Of a stretch of 64,000 bases of DNA, positions 11,546 through 22,161 are shown piece after piece. Below the pieces are notes generated by a model that did not search any database, was not told the origin of the DNA, and worked only from the letters and a program-made list of their open reading frames with translations. Position 1 is the stretch's first letter, and every line of letters starts with the position of its first letter. This stretch comes from Morella rubra (lineage: Eukaryota > Streptophyta > Magnoliopsida > Fagales > Myricaceae). The stretch spans positions 16,346,435 through 16,410,434 of the forward strand of contig CM025851.1 in NCBI GenBank assembly GCA_003952965.2, read 5' to 3'. The translations under genes and the position numbers were made by a program.

Positions 11546-11998
11546 CACGTTTCACTAAGTCTATAGTGGCGGTCACTAACCGCCGCTATAGAGTGACTTA
11601 GCTGTGGTTTTAATAAAACCGCCGCTATATCAACCGCTTATTTATATATTGGGGGTATTTATATAACCGATATGGTATATAGCGGCGGTTTTGGTGACCA
11701 CTGCTGTAGACCTGTTTTTTTTGTAGTGGATGATCAAGATCTGGGGAAGATGTGTTTACATCTACAGGATTTAACAATTGAAAAATAGGAGTAGAGGTAT
11801 TTGGGAGTCATGTTGGTGCATTTAATAGTCTCAACAAATAGTACGGTATGTGTATTTCAATATAATATATTTTTAATGTTTTTAGTCCTTAAATTTCAAT
11901 ATTTTAACTCTAAGATATTTTTTTGCATTACATAGTTTTTCTTGTCATTTTCCTTCGAAATTGGCCCCCCTTCAGATTGATTCCTAGCTCCACCAATG

Positions 11999-14800
11999 AT
12001 GATGGATGAGGTAGGTCAAACTGTGCAAGGACCATGGTTAGTCTTGCGCGATTATAATTCCATCTGTAGTGGGGAAGACAAACAAGGTGGGAGACCCTAT
12101 GTCAGCTCCTCCAGGGATGGGTGCTACCAATTAATGCTAAACTTTGGGCTGGTGGATATCGGGTGCAGTGAAAATCCGTTTACATGGTGCAATGGAAGAA
12201 AATGCTACTGCCAGATTCGTGAAAGATTGGATAATGGGGTTGCCAATAGCGAGTGGACAGCTCTTTTCCCCAATGCTATGCTTCAACATTTACCCCGAGA
12301 CGCGTCGGATCATGCGCCTATCTCTCAACATACAATGGGTGGTTGGCAAGGAGGGCCAAAACCATTCCGCTTTGAAAATTTCTGGACGCGGGATAATTCG
12401 AGTGGTGATGTAGTTAATTTGGCTTGGCGTCACCCACAACAAGGATCCCCAGTGTATAGATTGAGTCGAAAAATCAAGCACACAAAGGAGGCTTTTCTCA
12501 AGTGGAACAAAGAATGTTTTGGGCATTTACAAACTAAAATCCACCAGCTGCTTTGTCAACTTGAAATTACCACCGTCAGATGCTCAATTTGAGGCCGAGA
12601 AGTCTATACAGCTCCAATTAAATGAAGAGATGAGGCGAGAAGAAACTCTTTGGAGAAATAAATCCCGCATCACATGGCTAACCACGAAAGATCTCAATAC
12701 CAAACATTTTCATCTTTCCACTATCATTCGTCGTCGTCGAAATTGCATTGAAGGTATCCAAACATCTTCCAAAAGCTGGCGGCATAGCAGAAAAGATATA
12801 GGTGATTTATTTGTGCAACATTTTCAAGATATTTACAAGTCATCTAACCCGGAGCTTGCAATCGGAATTGAAGAATTCATCCACCCTGTTATCTCGGCCA
12901 CTGATAATGAAATGCTTTGTTGTTTGCCGTCAGAAGAAGAAATTCACTTGGCCATCAAAAATATTGGAGCTACTAAAGCACCCGGGCCTGATGGGATGAC
13001 TGCTCACTTCTACCAGCACTTCTGGTCTACTAACCGGGCAGATGTAATCAATATGGTGCAGTCTTTTTTGACATCGGGCTCCCTTGCAAAGCAACTGAAT
13101 CACACTTTCATCACTTTAATACCCAAGATCGCTTCTCCAACTTTGGTTAGTCATTTTCGACCCAGAAGTTTGTGTAATGTAGCATATAAAATTATTGCAA
13201 AAATTCTTACATGCAAACTGAAGCTTGTTATACACAAACTTATATCGGACTCGCAAGCAGCTTTTGTTCCTGGGCGGCTTATCCAGGAAAATGCAGACTG
13301 TCGCCTTTCCTCTTCATTATGGCAGTTGAAGTTTTATCCCGTCTCATAAAGCACGCTGAAGACCACAGATCAATACATGGCGTTAAAGTTGCAAGAAATG
13401 CCTCTACGGTTTCTCATCTTATGTTCGCTGATGACCTCTTGGTTTTTTGCCGTGCAAATGGCAGGGAAGCTATGGCAATGAATGATTTGCTGAATCGATA
13501 CACTACATGGTCTAGGCAGCTTGTGAATCCATCAAAATCGGCTGTTTATTGTAGCCCGAACACTCATCCTGAAGCGATTGCCTCTATTAAGAATATATTA
13601 AGGCTGAAAACAATGGCTCCTACAAGCAAATATCTGGGACTGCCTCTCTTTATTGTCAAATCAAAGAAAATGGGGTTTGAAGATGTGAAACAGAAGGTTA
13701 TGAAGAAGATTGCTGGCTGGAAGGCTAAAACACTGTCACAGGCGGGTCGCTCCACGCTGATTAAAGCAGTGGCGACCGCTTTACCACAATATTGCATGTC
13801 CACATTTCTATTGCCGAAAGGATGGTGTGATTCACTTGATAAAATGCTCGAGGATTTCTGGTGGGGTTTTCCCCTACAGAAAAATTGAAATTTCACTCCA
13901 CGCGCATGGGACCTGATTTGCTTACCAAAACACATGGGCGGGCTGGGAATCCGTCGAACTTTTGAAGTTAATATAGCGTTGATATCAAAACTTGCATGGC
14001 TTATTCTTACTAGGCCACAGTACTGTTTCTGGGTTAAGCTCCTAAAGGCGAAATATTTTCGTAACTCCAATTTTCTGGAGGTGCAGCAAAGAGCCAACTC
14101 TTCTTGGGTTTGGAAAGGCATGCTCCGAACCAAACATATCATTGAAGAAGGCAGGTGTATAATCCCACGGAATGGCACTTCAGTTGATATTCATTTGGAC
14201 CCGTGGCTTCCATCCCACCCTGATCATAGACCGATATGGCTATTATGGAGGAGGGAGGGCATGGAGAATGAAGGTCTAAGGGTAGTCTCAGATTTGGTGG
14301 ATCATGAGCGGGGGTGCATTAATTCGTACTCTTTTTGAGGCTCATTCAGCAAATCTGATTTTGCAACAACCCATCCCACGACCAGAAGCTCAAGATGAGA
14401 TTATATGGAAAGCAGACCCAAAGGGGTCAATTTTCAACAAAATCCGCGGTCAATATTGAGCAGCAGAGAAGAAGCCCTGCAGCGGTGCAAATGGATACTA
14501 AACTATGGAAAAAATTATGGAAAGTGGACATGCAAGATCGTTTGAGACTAATGATATGGAAGGTTGCCTCTAGTGCACTCCCTCTTCGCGATTTGTATGC
14601 TCAACCAAATGATGGGGAAGCTGTTTTTTAGGCTCCATGTCCATTGTGCCCAGGTGGTGTAGAAACCCCCGTCCACCTTTTTATTGCGTTTCCAGTGGCA
14701 CGAGTTTTGTGGAGACAGTCTTTGAAGCCCTTGGATGTCACTCGCCTTCCACTTGGATCCATGAAGGAGGTTGTCTTCTTTATTATTTTGGACAAAGGAG
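11999..14800 (+). pseudogene. Inverted central segment of the LINE: endonuclease end, reverse transcriptase, zf-RVT
   Basis: Plus-strand frames continue the minus-strand LINE. They show the endonuclease end (VQGPWLVLRDYNSICSGED, then WCNGRKCYCQIRERLDNG and RDASDHAPI), and the RT start (TKAPGPDGMTAHFYQHFW, LIPKIASPTLVSHFRPRSL, SDSQAAFVPGRLIQENA). They continue with RLSPFLFIMAVEVLSRLI, the catalytic FADD in SHLMFADDLLVF, YLGLPLF, GWKAKTLSQAGR, and a zf-RVT region (WKKLWKVDMQDRLRLMIWK). Several frameshifts occur. Between QENA and LSPFLF (near 13290) about 70-75 residues that include RT motif A are missing. The segment begins after hAT A and ends LDKG at hAT B; its next codons are on the minus strand at 3613. 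Confidence 0.88.
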
Positions 14801-15693
14801 CAGTGGCCGAGCCGGGAATCAATCTGAAGAGGGGGCCAATTTCGAAGGGAAAATGATAAGAAATTTTTTTTTACTACGTAATGTAAAAAAATATCTTAGA
14901 GTTAAAATATTGAAATTTAAGGACTAAAAACATTAAAAATATATTATATTGAAATACACATACCGTACTATTTGTTGAGACTATTAAATGCACCAACATG
15001 ACTCCCAAATACCTCCACTGCCATTTTCCAATTGTTAAATCCTGTAGATGTAAACACATCTTCCCCAGATCTTGATCATCTACTTTATCTAATTAGATAA
15101 CACCACAAGCAATACACCGCATCTAATCACTCATATTCTTTGAACCATGCCTCCAAAAAAGCCCTCATTCGTTTTCCATACTGTTTCTTGGGAAAATCAT
15201 GCCCAAGCGGTTGATAAGGACATTTTATCAAATACTCCCTACGAACTTAATCTCTAATCCCGACATCACATTCTTCAATGAATTTACTTAACCCTAGGTC
15301 AATAACAATATCATTCGGACTAAATAAAACACTAGGTCTTTTCAAACTAATAGTTGTCTCAGAAGTAGGAGTCACATTAGGAGTATTAGACAATCCCGCT
15401 GATTTTTTTTTATCAAAAACTTATCCATTATCTAAACAAAACAAAACAAAATTCATCAATATAATTTCACAAGTCACAACCTGAGGTCCTAATCACAATT
15501 TTACAACCTAGTCTTAATATTCACAATTTCAATATAATTTCAAAATTGTATATTAATAGCATATCAGTCATTGTCTTAATCAATTGCAAGTTAAGTTTTA
15601 CAGGATAAAAAAAATAAAAATAAAAAATTCAATGTCTTGCATTGGTCCAACCGGGGTCAGGCCCCGATTGGACCCCCCCTCCCTTCGCCTCTG
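14801..15693. mobile_element. hAT copy B, 893-bp internally deleted derivative, inverted relative to copy A
   Basis: It begins CAGTGGCCGAGCCGGG at 14801 and ends CCTTCGCCTCTG at 15693. It is the reverse complement of copy A without the CACTA and contains the intact CACTA 1 target site. The left flank CAAAGGAG (14793-14800) is the exact complement of copy A's left flank CTCCTTTG. The right flank TGCAGCAT (15694-15701) is, complemented, a 6 of 8 match to copy A's right flank ATGATGGA. The transposase remnant has stops and an internal deletion, so mobility would need a helper. Confidence 0.88.
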
Positions 15694-15701
15694 TGCAGCA
15701 T

Positions 15702-15897
15702 CATGTCCCAAAAAAATTCCTTACTATTCCAGTCGATAGGGCAGTGTATAAAAGTGAGAGACCAAGGCCGACTGGGCTGATCAACATTGATTGAAACATT
15801 AATAATGTGGCGGTTATATGAGTTAACATCAGACACAATATCTGGTAGCCAAGCCACTATCATGCCTCCACTCAAGACTATCGCTGGAGAATCATTG
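15702..15897 (-). pseudogene. LINE ORF2 endonuclease, middle fragment
   Basis: The minus frame reads NDSPAIVLSGGMIVAWLPDI, then ...SLTFIHCPIDWNSKEFFWDMM, matching the plant L1 endonuclease. It is cut at the top by the hAT at 15906 (its neighbour ends LGYHYT at 20092) and at the bottom by hAT B. The following codons (VQGPWLVL...) are on the plus strand from about 12010. Confidence 0.85.
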
Positions 15898-16075
15898 GTG
15901 TAATGCAGTGGCGGATGCAGGGGGGCGGCCGACCCCCATTGGACCGGCCAAAAAAAATTTAGACGTAAATTTTTTTTATTCATATGTGGTTTGGGCCTAT
16001 GGGAGCCCGATCCCCATAGGCCCAGTCCAACATGGTTTTTTCCTGGGGGGCCTGGGTTTTTTTTTAATATGCAGA

Positions 16076-16168
16076 GGGTGAAATGGCGTCATTTCACCCC
16101 CTGCCTTAAAAAAAAAAAAAAAAAAAAAAAATCAAAACAGGGTGAAACGGTGCGTTTCACCCTGTTTT
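16076..16168. repeat. Two perfect hairpins sharing a GGTGAAA core near the hAT left end
   Basis: Hairpin 1 has stem GGGTGAAATG (16076-16085) and CATTTCACCC (16090-16099) with a 4-nt loop. Hairpin 2 has a 16-bp perfect stem, AAAACAGGGTGAAACG (16134-16149) and its complement (16153-16168), with loop GTG. A run of about 26 A lies between them. Both stems contain GGTGAAAYG. Confidence 0.9.
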
Positions 16169-16679
16169 AACAATATATGCTCTCTTCTTCCCCATCTCTC
16201 TCTCTCTTCAAATTTTCCCTCCTCTCTCTTTCTCGCCCACCGCCACCAACCACCCATAGCCCACCGCCCACGGCCACTGCCACTCTGCCCCGTTTTCCAC
16301 CGGATCATCGCCCATAGGCTCCAGCCGCACCACCAGCCACCAGCCACCAGTGACCAGTCCACTATCTCTGTCCACCGCTCTGGGTCTCTCTCTCTCTCTC
16401 TCTCTTGCACGGCCTACGCCCCCACAGTCCACATTTTCTCTCTCTCTCTTGCTCTCTGCGTGCCAGCTCTGCCTCTCTCTCTTGACTCTCAGCTCTCTCT
16501 CAAATTCTCAATCTTCATTATTTTGATTTTTGACGGTTTCAATTTTTGCAGGATCGGAGGATACTCGAGATTTTACAGTTGATAATTGTTGGCCCTCCGA
16601 CTCCTAGTACGTCTCTCTATTCAAGATTCTCTATCTACAATTAAGTAGAAAAATTCATTTATTTAGTATGCTAAAAATG

Positions 16680-17400
16680 CCTTTAGGTTTGGAATTTTAT
16701 GATTTGTGAAATTGTTGGAGGATGGGATTAAATTGGTTTGGATATTTGTGGGTTGTGAAATTGTTGGAGGATGAGATTGAATTGGTTTGGATATTTGTGG
16801 TTGTGAATTGTTGGAGGATGAGATTGAATTGATTTGGATATTTGTGGTTGTGAAATTGTTGGAGGATGGGATTGAATTGGTTTGGAATTTATGGAAATTG
16901 TTGGAGGATGGGATTGAATTGAATTTGGATGATTTGTGAAACTGTTTATTTGAATTGGAATTGGTTTGTGAAATTGTTTTCATTTTTGAATAATTTGATT
17001 GTAATATTAATTGAATGCAATGTAATTAGATTGGAATTTGGATTTGAATTAGGGATTTTGAACTTTTGTGACATTGGGGATTTTTTTTAATAGTATCATT
17101 TTTAATTAATTTGATTGTAATATTAATTGAATGTAATGTAATTAGATTGTAATTTGGATTTGAATTAGGGATTTTGACATTTTGTGAAATTGGGGATTTT
17201 TTTAATAGTATCATTTTTAATTAATTTGATTGTAATATCAATTGAATGTAATGTAATTAGATTGTAATTTGGATTTGAATTAACATTTTTTTTTTATCAT
17301 TTTTAATTAATTTGATTGTAATATCAATTAATGCAATGTAATTAGATTGAAATTTGGATTTGGATTTGAATTTGAATTAATTAGATTGGAATTTGGATTT
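16680..17400. repeat. Tandem repeats upstream of the hAT transposase ORF
   Basis: There are two arrays. At 16700-16925 about six copies of a 38-40-bp unit contain TTGTTGGAGGATGGGATTGA. At 16990-17390 about four copies of a 100-bp unit contain TTAATTTGATTGTAATATTA and TTAGATTGTAATTTGGATTT. The stretch lies where a 5' intron would be expected before the ATG at 17457. Confidence 0.85.
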
Positions 17401-17456
17401 TTGAGTTGTGATCCAATTGATTGATTGTCTTCACTTTGTTTTATTTTGTTTAGATA

Positions 17457-19927
17457 ATGGATAAGTTTGTGATAAGAAAGCCACGCAGCGTGGAGTCGTC
17501 TAATACTCCTAACGTGGCTACTAATTCTGAGACGGATAGTAGTTCAAAAAGACCTCGCATTATGTTTAATCCGGATGATATAATTGCTGACCCAGGGTTA
17601 CGTAAACCTATTGAAGAATATGATGTTGGGATTAGGGATCAAGTTCGTAGGGAGTACTTGATCAAAGGTCCTTTTCAACCTGTGGCCATGATTTTCCAAG
17701 AAGCAATACGGGTAAGAAATGAGGAGTTTTAGAGAAGTATGGTTTAAAGATTTTAATTGGTTGGAATATAGTGTATCAAAGGATGAAGCATATTGCTTGT
17801 GGTGTTATCTGTTTAGGCGACCTAGAGGAGGGAAGTCTGGGGGAGATAAGTTTACATCTACAGGATTTAGCAATTGAAAAAAGGCAATGGAAGTTTTTGG
17901 TGAACATGTTGGTGCACATGATAGTGCTCACAATGAAGCTAGAAGACAATGTGAAAGATTTGAAAATCAGCGACAAAGTGTGTCGCACATGTTATCCGCA
18001 CAAGGGCACGATCAAGAGAATGCTTATCGCATTCGTTTAACAGCGGTTTTAGATGGCGTTCGTTATCTTTTGGGCAAGGATTAGCTTTTCGTGGTCATGA
18101 CGAGTCTGAGAGTTCAATAAGGAAGGGCAATTTTCTTGAGCTTCTGAACGTGTTTTGCCAACGTGATGAAAAGGTTGCTAAGACACTTAACACTAATGCT
18201 CCTGGAAACAACCAAATGACTGCTCCAAATATTCAGAAGGAAATGGCGAGTGCTTGTGCAGCTCAGACCACACTTGCCATCATTAAAGAAATTGGAGATG
18301 GATTTTATTCTCTTATGGTTGATGAGTCTCGAGATAATTCAGTGAAGGAGCAAATGGCAGTGGTTTTGAGATTTGTGAACATACGTGGACAGGTGATTGA
18401 AAGGTTTCTTGGTATGGAACATGTTTTGATACTTGCTCTGAATCTTTGAAAAAAGTATAGACAAATTGTTTGCAAGACATGGGTTGTCAATATCCAGATT
18501 GAGAGGTCAAGGGTATGATGGGGCATCAAACATGCGAGGCGAGTTCAATGGGTTGAAGTCACTCATTTTGAGGGACAATCCTTCTGCTATCTATATCCAT
18601 TGTTTTGCTCACCAACTTCAATTGGCTATTGTGGGTATTGCAAAGAATAACTTGCAAGTTGGTGATTTTTTTAATTATACTTCCTCGATTGTGAATATGG
18701 TCGGAGCTTCATGTAAAAGGAAAGATGCTCTTTGGCAAAGTTGTCATGAGAAGATAGTGGAGCGGTTGGACAAAGGAGAGATTTCTAGTGGAAGGGGTAA
18801 AAATCAAGAAACTAGTCTCGCACGACCAGGTGATTATTATATTTCATTATAATATTAATAGACTTTTTTTTTATTTGTTTATAGTTTTATAATTCCTATA
18901 ATATTGTAGGTGACACTCGTTGGGGTTCATACCACCTTACAATAATCCGTCTCTTCACTATGTGGTCATCAGTATTGGAAGTGCTTGAACATATAAAAGA
19001 TGATGGTACTCTCTCAGAACAAAGATCCACGGCTATGAGTTTGATGGATAAGATGGAAAATTTTGAGTTTGTATTCACTATGCATTTGTTAAGGAATATA
19101 ATGGGAATTACAAATGAATTGTCACAAGCCTTACAGCGAAAAGATCAAGATATTGTTAATGCTATGGGTTTGGTTGAAGTTGTGAAGGAACAGTTGCAAG
19201 AAATGAGAGAGATAGAATGGGATGGATTTTGGAAGAAGTCAAAACTTTTTGTGTGGATCACTCTATTAGTGTGCCGAATATGGAAGACATTATACCAACT
19301 CGTAGTCGTTCGAGGCGTGGAGGGCAACCTATTACTTATTTCCATCATTTTCGTGTGGAAGTGTTTTGCCAAGTTATTGATTTGATCATTCAGGAGATGA
19401 ATAATCGGTTCACAGAAGCAAATACGGAGTTACTTCTTTGCATAGCATGTCTTGATCCAAAAAATTCATTCTCAGCATTTGATCATGCCAAGTTACGTCG
19501 TCTTGCTGAGCTTTATCCAGAAGATTTCACAGTAGATGATCATTTGATACTTAAAAATCAGCTTAATACCTATATTAGAGATGTTAGAAGAAATGCTGTT
19601 TTTTCTGGGCTTCAAGATATTAGAGGTCTTGCTATGAAGATGGTTGAGACCAAAAAGAATATTCTATTTCCATTAGTTTATCGACTTATTGAGTTGGCAT
19701 TGGTCTTACCAATTGCAACTGCGACCGTTGAAAGAGTATTTTCTGCGATGAATATCATCAAGAGTGATTTGCGTAATAGGATGGGAGATGACTGGATGAA
19801 TGATTGCATGGTAGTGTACATCGAGCAAGAAGTTTTTAAAAATATTGAGAACGAAGCCATTTTGCAACATTTTCAGAAGATGCAAAATCGTAGGATGCAA
19901 TTGTCATCTCTCAGTCGTAGTACATAG
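17457..19927 (+). pseudogene. hAT transposase with TTF-type zinc finger, DUF4371 and C-terminal dimerisation domain
   Basis: The ORF starts MDKFVIRKPR at 17457. Visible parts are RDQVRREYLIKGPFQP, the TTF-like segment AYCLWCYLFRR with GDKFTSTGFSN (about 17790-17870), and the DUF4371 region EMASACAAQTTLAIIKEIGD with GFYSLMVDESRD (18240-18340). These are followed by RLRGQGYDGASNMRGEFNGL (18490-18555), IHCFAHQLQLAIV (18595), and the hAT dimerisation block LVLPIATATVERVFSAMNI near 19700, then DWMNDCMVVYIE. It resembles plant ZMYM1-like hAT proteins of about 800 residues. It is broken by a frameshift near 17730, a TGG-to-TGA-like stop near 17874, a frameshift near 18080, one near 18450, and one near 19220, so no intact product is expected. 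Confidence 0.9.
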
Positions 19928-20091
19928 TACGGTACGTGTATTTATTATTTTTAATGTTTTTAGTCTTTAATTTTCGATATTGTAACTCTAAGAAAATTTT
20001 TAACATTACGAAGGAAAAAAAATTCTTCTCATTTTACGTTTAAAGTTCGACCCCCATTAATTTTGATCCTGAATCCGCCACTGGTGTAATG

Positions 20092-20298
20092 GTATCCTAA
20101 ATTATTGAGAATGCTCGTTGTAGAACGAATCTTTGTTTCAGCGACACAAAGATAGTCCGGATTAAGCTGTCTTATAATGGCCCATAAAGATCGGATTGTC
20201 GGGGCACGAGCAAGTCCCCGACAATTCAGAAAATGGTAATCATAGTTGGCTTGGGGGCATGATAAGGCCCGCTTCCTCAGCCATACTAGTCCTCTCAA
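20092..20298 (-). pseudogene. LINE ORF2 endonuclease N-terminus
   Basis: The minus frame reads FLNCRGLARAPTIRSLWAII, followed by RQLNPDYLCVAETKI and LNNLGYHYT. This is the start of the plant L1 AP-type endonuclease: the NCRGL motif carries the metal-binding asparagine, and AETKI carries the catalytic glutamate. It is cut after YHYT by the hAT and continues at 15897. Confidence 0.87.
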
Positions 20299-20329
20299 TC
20301 TCCATTGCTAGCCCTTTGTTTTCCCGTCT

Positions 20330-21913
20330 CCTCTGGAAGTACCGTTTTAGTTTTCTGGGCTTCTCACTATTCTTTGCCACCATTTTCCATGTGGCCAGTG
20401 GGATCTCCTCCTCCGACGCTTCTTCCATTTCACTATCCTGAGTAGGACCAACCGGATGTGTTCATGAACGTCAGTATGACTCTTTTTGGGTGTAGGTGAC
20501 AGCGATTCTGCCTCCCCAAATATAAGCTTTTTGGCTGGGCCGAAGGAGGAAAGTTAGGCTTAACCAGATTAGAGAGGGGCCAAATGGTTCCTTGTCCCAA
20601 GAAAATAAGGGCTTCACGTGGCCATTTGGTCCTCCTCATTTACTGAAGGGGGCTGGAGATTTTTTCGTTGGTAATAAAGCTGTTCTAACTCGACCAGATG
20701 ATCCACGTGGAGGGACCCATCCACTTGAGAGTCTGCTATCTCTCGATTCACCAGACTGCCAGCCGTAAGAGAGTGTTCCGAATTTAATGCTTGGCTATTT
20801 CCCAGGTGACTGGTATGCGTTCAACAGCTATGTCGGATGAAAGAACAATGTTGATTTGATGGCTCAGACTTTTTTACTAATAGACGCATCTTCCGCCGAA
20901 GGAGAAACGGCTGTGTTGGACAAGCGCTTCTCCCCCTTACTTTTTAATTAATTTTAATAATATTTTATAACTTTTAATACATTTTTTACCCTAAAGTATT
21001 TTTAAAAAAATATAAATACGACAAACTGTTTTGAGAATTAAATCGAACATAGCCGAAGAAGAAACTCTTTTCAAATCTGCTAGGAACGTCCATGGCTGTC
21101 TTTGGAGCCAGCAGGGTGCCCTCTTGCTGTACCTGATTGTTCTGAGTTACGTGGGGACGAATGAGGGGAGAGATAAACGTTTGCTTTGATCAGCTGTACC
21201 GAAGAATCTTCTGTGCTCTACAATCTCAGCTTTCATGAGAGCGCTGAAACCATGGGGGCCAATAACTTCACCAACTCCATAACTGCAAAAGGTTTGGGAA
21301 TGTCCCAACCTGCCACAACTAAAACATAAATCGGCAATATGTTCATATTTAAACTGAATCTATAAATGATCTCCAACAGGCCTCTCAAAGTAGTAACCAG
21401 GTACTAACGGATTAGTGAGATCAACCATAACTCGGCATCTTAAATATGAAGTACGCCATACATGCAAGTTGGATTTAAAATCCACATCCAACACAATCCC
21501 CGCTTTCTGTACTGAAAAAACAGCCATGTTTCTTGTTTGCTTGCCTATTGGAAGGCCATGGATTTGACCCATCTCCCAGGGCTTTAAGACAAGCATAGCT
21601 CCTTTGATGTTCTAGGGACATTGATCCAAAACTTTTCTTCGAATAGCAGCATTAGGAAATGAGAAATAAAAAAATCATGATCTATACCTTCCTCCACTTC
21701 TAAATTTTGAACGAAATTCCAGGATTTAAAAATGGCTTCCCGGACACCCGTTTTGTTCAATGGTTTCGTCGAGAAGATTTTGCCTACCAAAAGGCGCCCA
21801 GCTTCATTGGTTGTGTCTACCACCTCCGCTTCAGGGTCAGGAGGGTCCATCGTCCAACCAAACGCTTTTGTTTTTGACGTAATCTCATCCAGTTCTTTTT
21901 GCATCGATTGCAT
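20330..21913 (-). pseudogene. LINE ORF1 (gag-like; DUF4283 and CCHC zinc knuckle)
   Basis: The minus ORF starts MQSMQKELDEITSKTKAFGW with the ATG at 21913. A DUF4283 domain follows (LLVGKIFSTKPLNKTGVREA, ISHFLMLLFEEKFW). Next come the segment LKPWEMGQIHGLPIGKQ (21596-21500) and the linker MVDLTNPLVPGYYFERP, then a zinc knuckle CFSCGRLGHSQTFC near 21300-21340. The tail is basic and degenerate, ending near the overlap with ORF2. Frameshifts occur near 21590 and after the knuckle. In plant L1 elements this protein binds RNA and forms particles with ORF2. About 250 bp of 5' UTR (21914-22161) precede it. Confidence 0.85.
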
Positions 21914-22161
21914 GGTAACACAAAGTGACAAAGATAGAAAGTTTCAGCGGGGTAGGGGGAAGGAGACAAGAGGAAAAGTTGAAAAAGGGGCAAGAAGGGG
22001 AATAACGGTGAGATGATGATAACAGTGGAGGTTTGACGTGAAGGTGAGAGGGAGAAAAACAGGAAGGAATGTGGAAGTAAGCGTGCGAGAAGGGGCAGGG
22101 GGAATCACAGTGTGACAGGGAAGAGAACGAAGTTTCTGGAAAGCTCCAACAAGAAAGCGAC

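Larger units (their letters stand above)
4226..11728. mobile_element. CACTA (En/Spm) transposon 1, 7.5 kb, inserted in hAT copy A
   Basis: It starts CACTACAGAAAAAAACACC and ends TTTTTTTTGTAGTG, flanked by the 3-bp TSD GAT (4223-4225 and 11729-11731). The uninterrupted target is present in hAT copy B around 15065-15090, which proves the boundaries. Subterminal regions (4240-4610 and 11560-11720) are dense with CTATAGCGGCGGTCA and its complement TGACCGCCGCTATAG. Minus-strand genes follow: a Transposase_24-type ORF (about 4830-6740) and TNP2 (about 6965-8950). Beyond lie tandem repeats (9330-10790) and a G-rich tract (11040-11545). Frameshifts and a truncated TNP2 suggest that it cannot move on its own. 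Confidence 0.93.
3614..11998. mobile_element. hAT copy A, internally deleted derivative, interrupted by a CACTA element
   Basis: It begins CAGAGGCGGAGGG at 3614 and ends CTAGCTCCACCAATG at 11998, typical hAT-like ends. With the CACTA and one GAT copy removed it is about 880 bp and aligns along its length, inverted, with hAT copy B (14801-15693). Inside are broken remains of the start of the transposase carried by the hAT at 15906-20083 (a degenerate 'ATGGATAAGTTTTTGATAA' near 3873) and of that element's 3' end near 11845-11975, so it is a deletion derivative. Its left flank is CTCCTTTG (3606-3613) and its right flank is ATGATGGA (11999-12006). These do not match each other, but each matches the reverse complement of a flank of copy B. 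Confidence 0.85.
15906..20083 (+). mobile_element. Full-length hAT transposon (4.2 kb) with degenerate transposase
   Basis: Terminal repeats are CAGTGGCGGATGCAGG (15906) and CCTGAATCCGCCACTG (ends 20083), flanked by a perfect 8-bp TSD, GTGTAATG (15898-15905 and 20084-20091). Removing the element and one TSD restores the LINE endonuclease frame. It carries a plus-strand DUF4371/hAT-C transposase, two hairpins and a poly-A stretch near its left end, a CT-rich leader (16177-16500) and tandem repeats (16700-17400). hAT copies A and B are deletion derivatives of this family. Confidence 0.95.
2885..22161 (-). mobile_element. Plant L1-type LINE, minus strand, split by nested hAT/CACTA elements and internally inverted
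   Basis: This is a single LINE bounded by a 15-bp TSD, with its 5' end near 22161 and its poly(A) end at 2885. Parts in LINE order are: ORF1 (DUF4283 plus CCHC knuckle, 21913 down to about 20330), endonuclease N-part (20298-20092), the rest of the endonuclease start (15897-15702), the endonuclease end, reverse transcriptase and zf-RVT domain (11999-14800, now on the plus strand), and RNase H (3613-2950). Removing the insertions leaves about 5.9 kb, normal for plant L1. Codons meet in frame at each junction once one TSD copy is dropped. The ORF2 centre has frameshifts and a deletion, so the element is dead. Confidence 0.88.

Noticed and set aside
10983-11576. Proline- or glycine-rich frames, like extensin or PRP genes
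   Set aside because: They arise from homopolymeric G/C runs in several frames at once. There is no signal peptide or consistent repeat motif.
11999-14800. An independent second LINE on the plus strand
   Set aside because: Its ends are exactly the hAT junctions, and its first and last codons continue the minus-strand LINE fragments. One inverted LINE explains all pieces without a second insertion, poly(A) tail or TSD.
16132-16582. ORFs in the CT-rich part of the hAT and similar ORFs at 25985-26534
   Set aside because: Pyrimidine-rich leader sequence produces Ser/Leu/Pro frames on one strand and Arg/Glu on the other, without domains.
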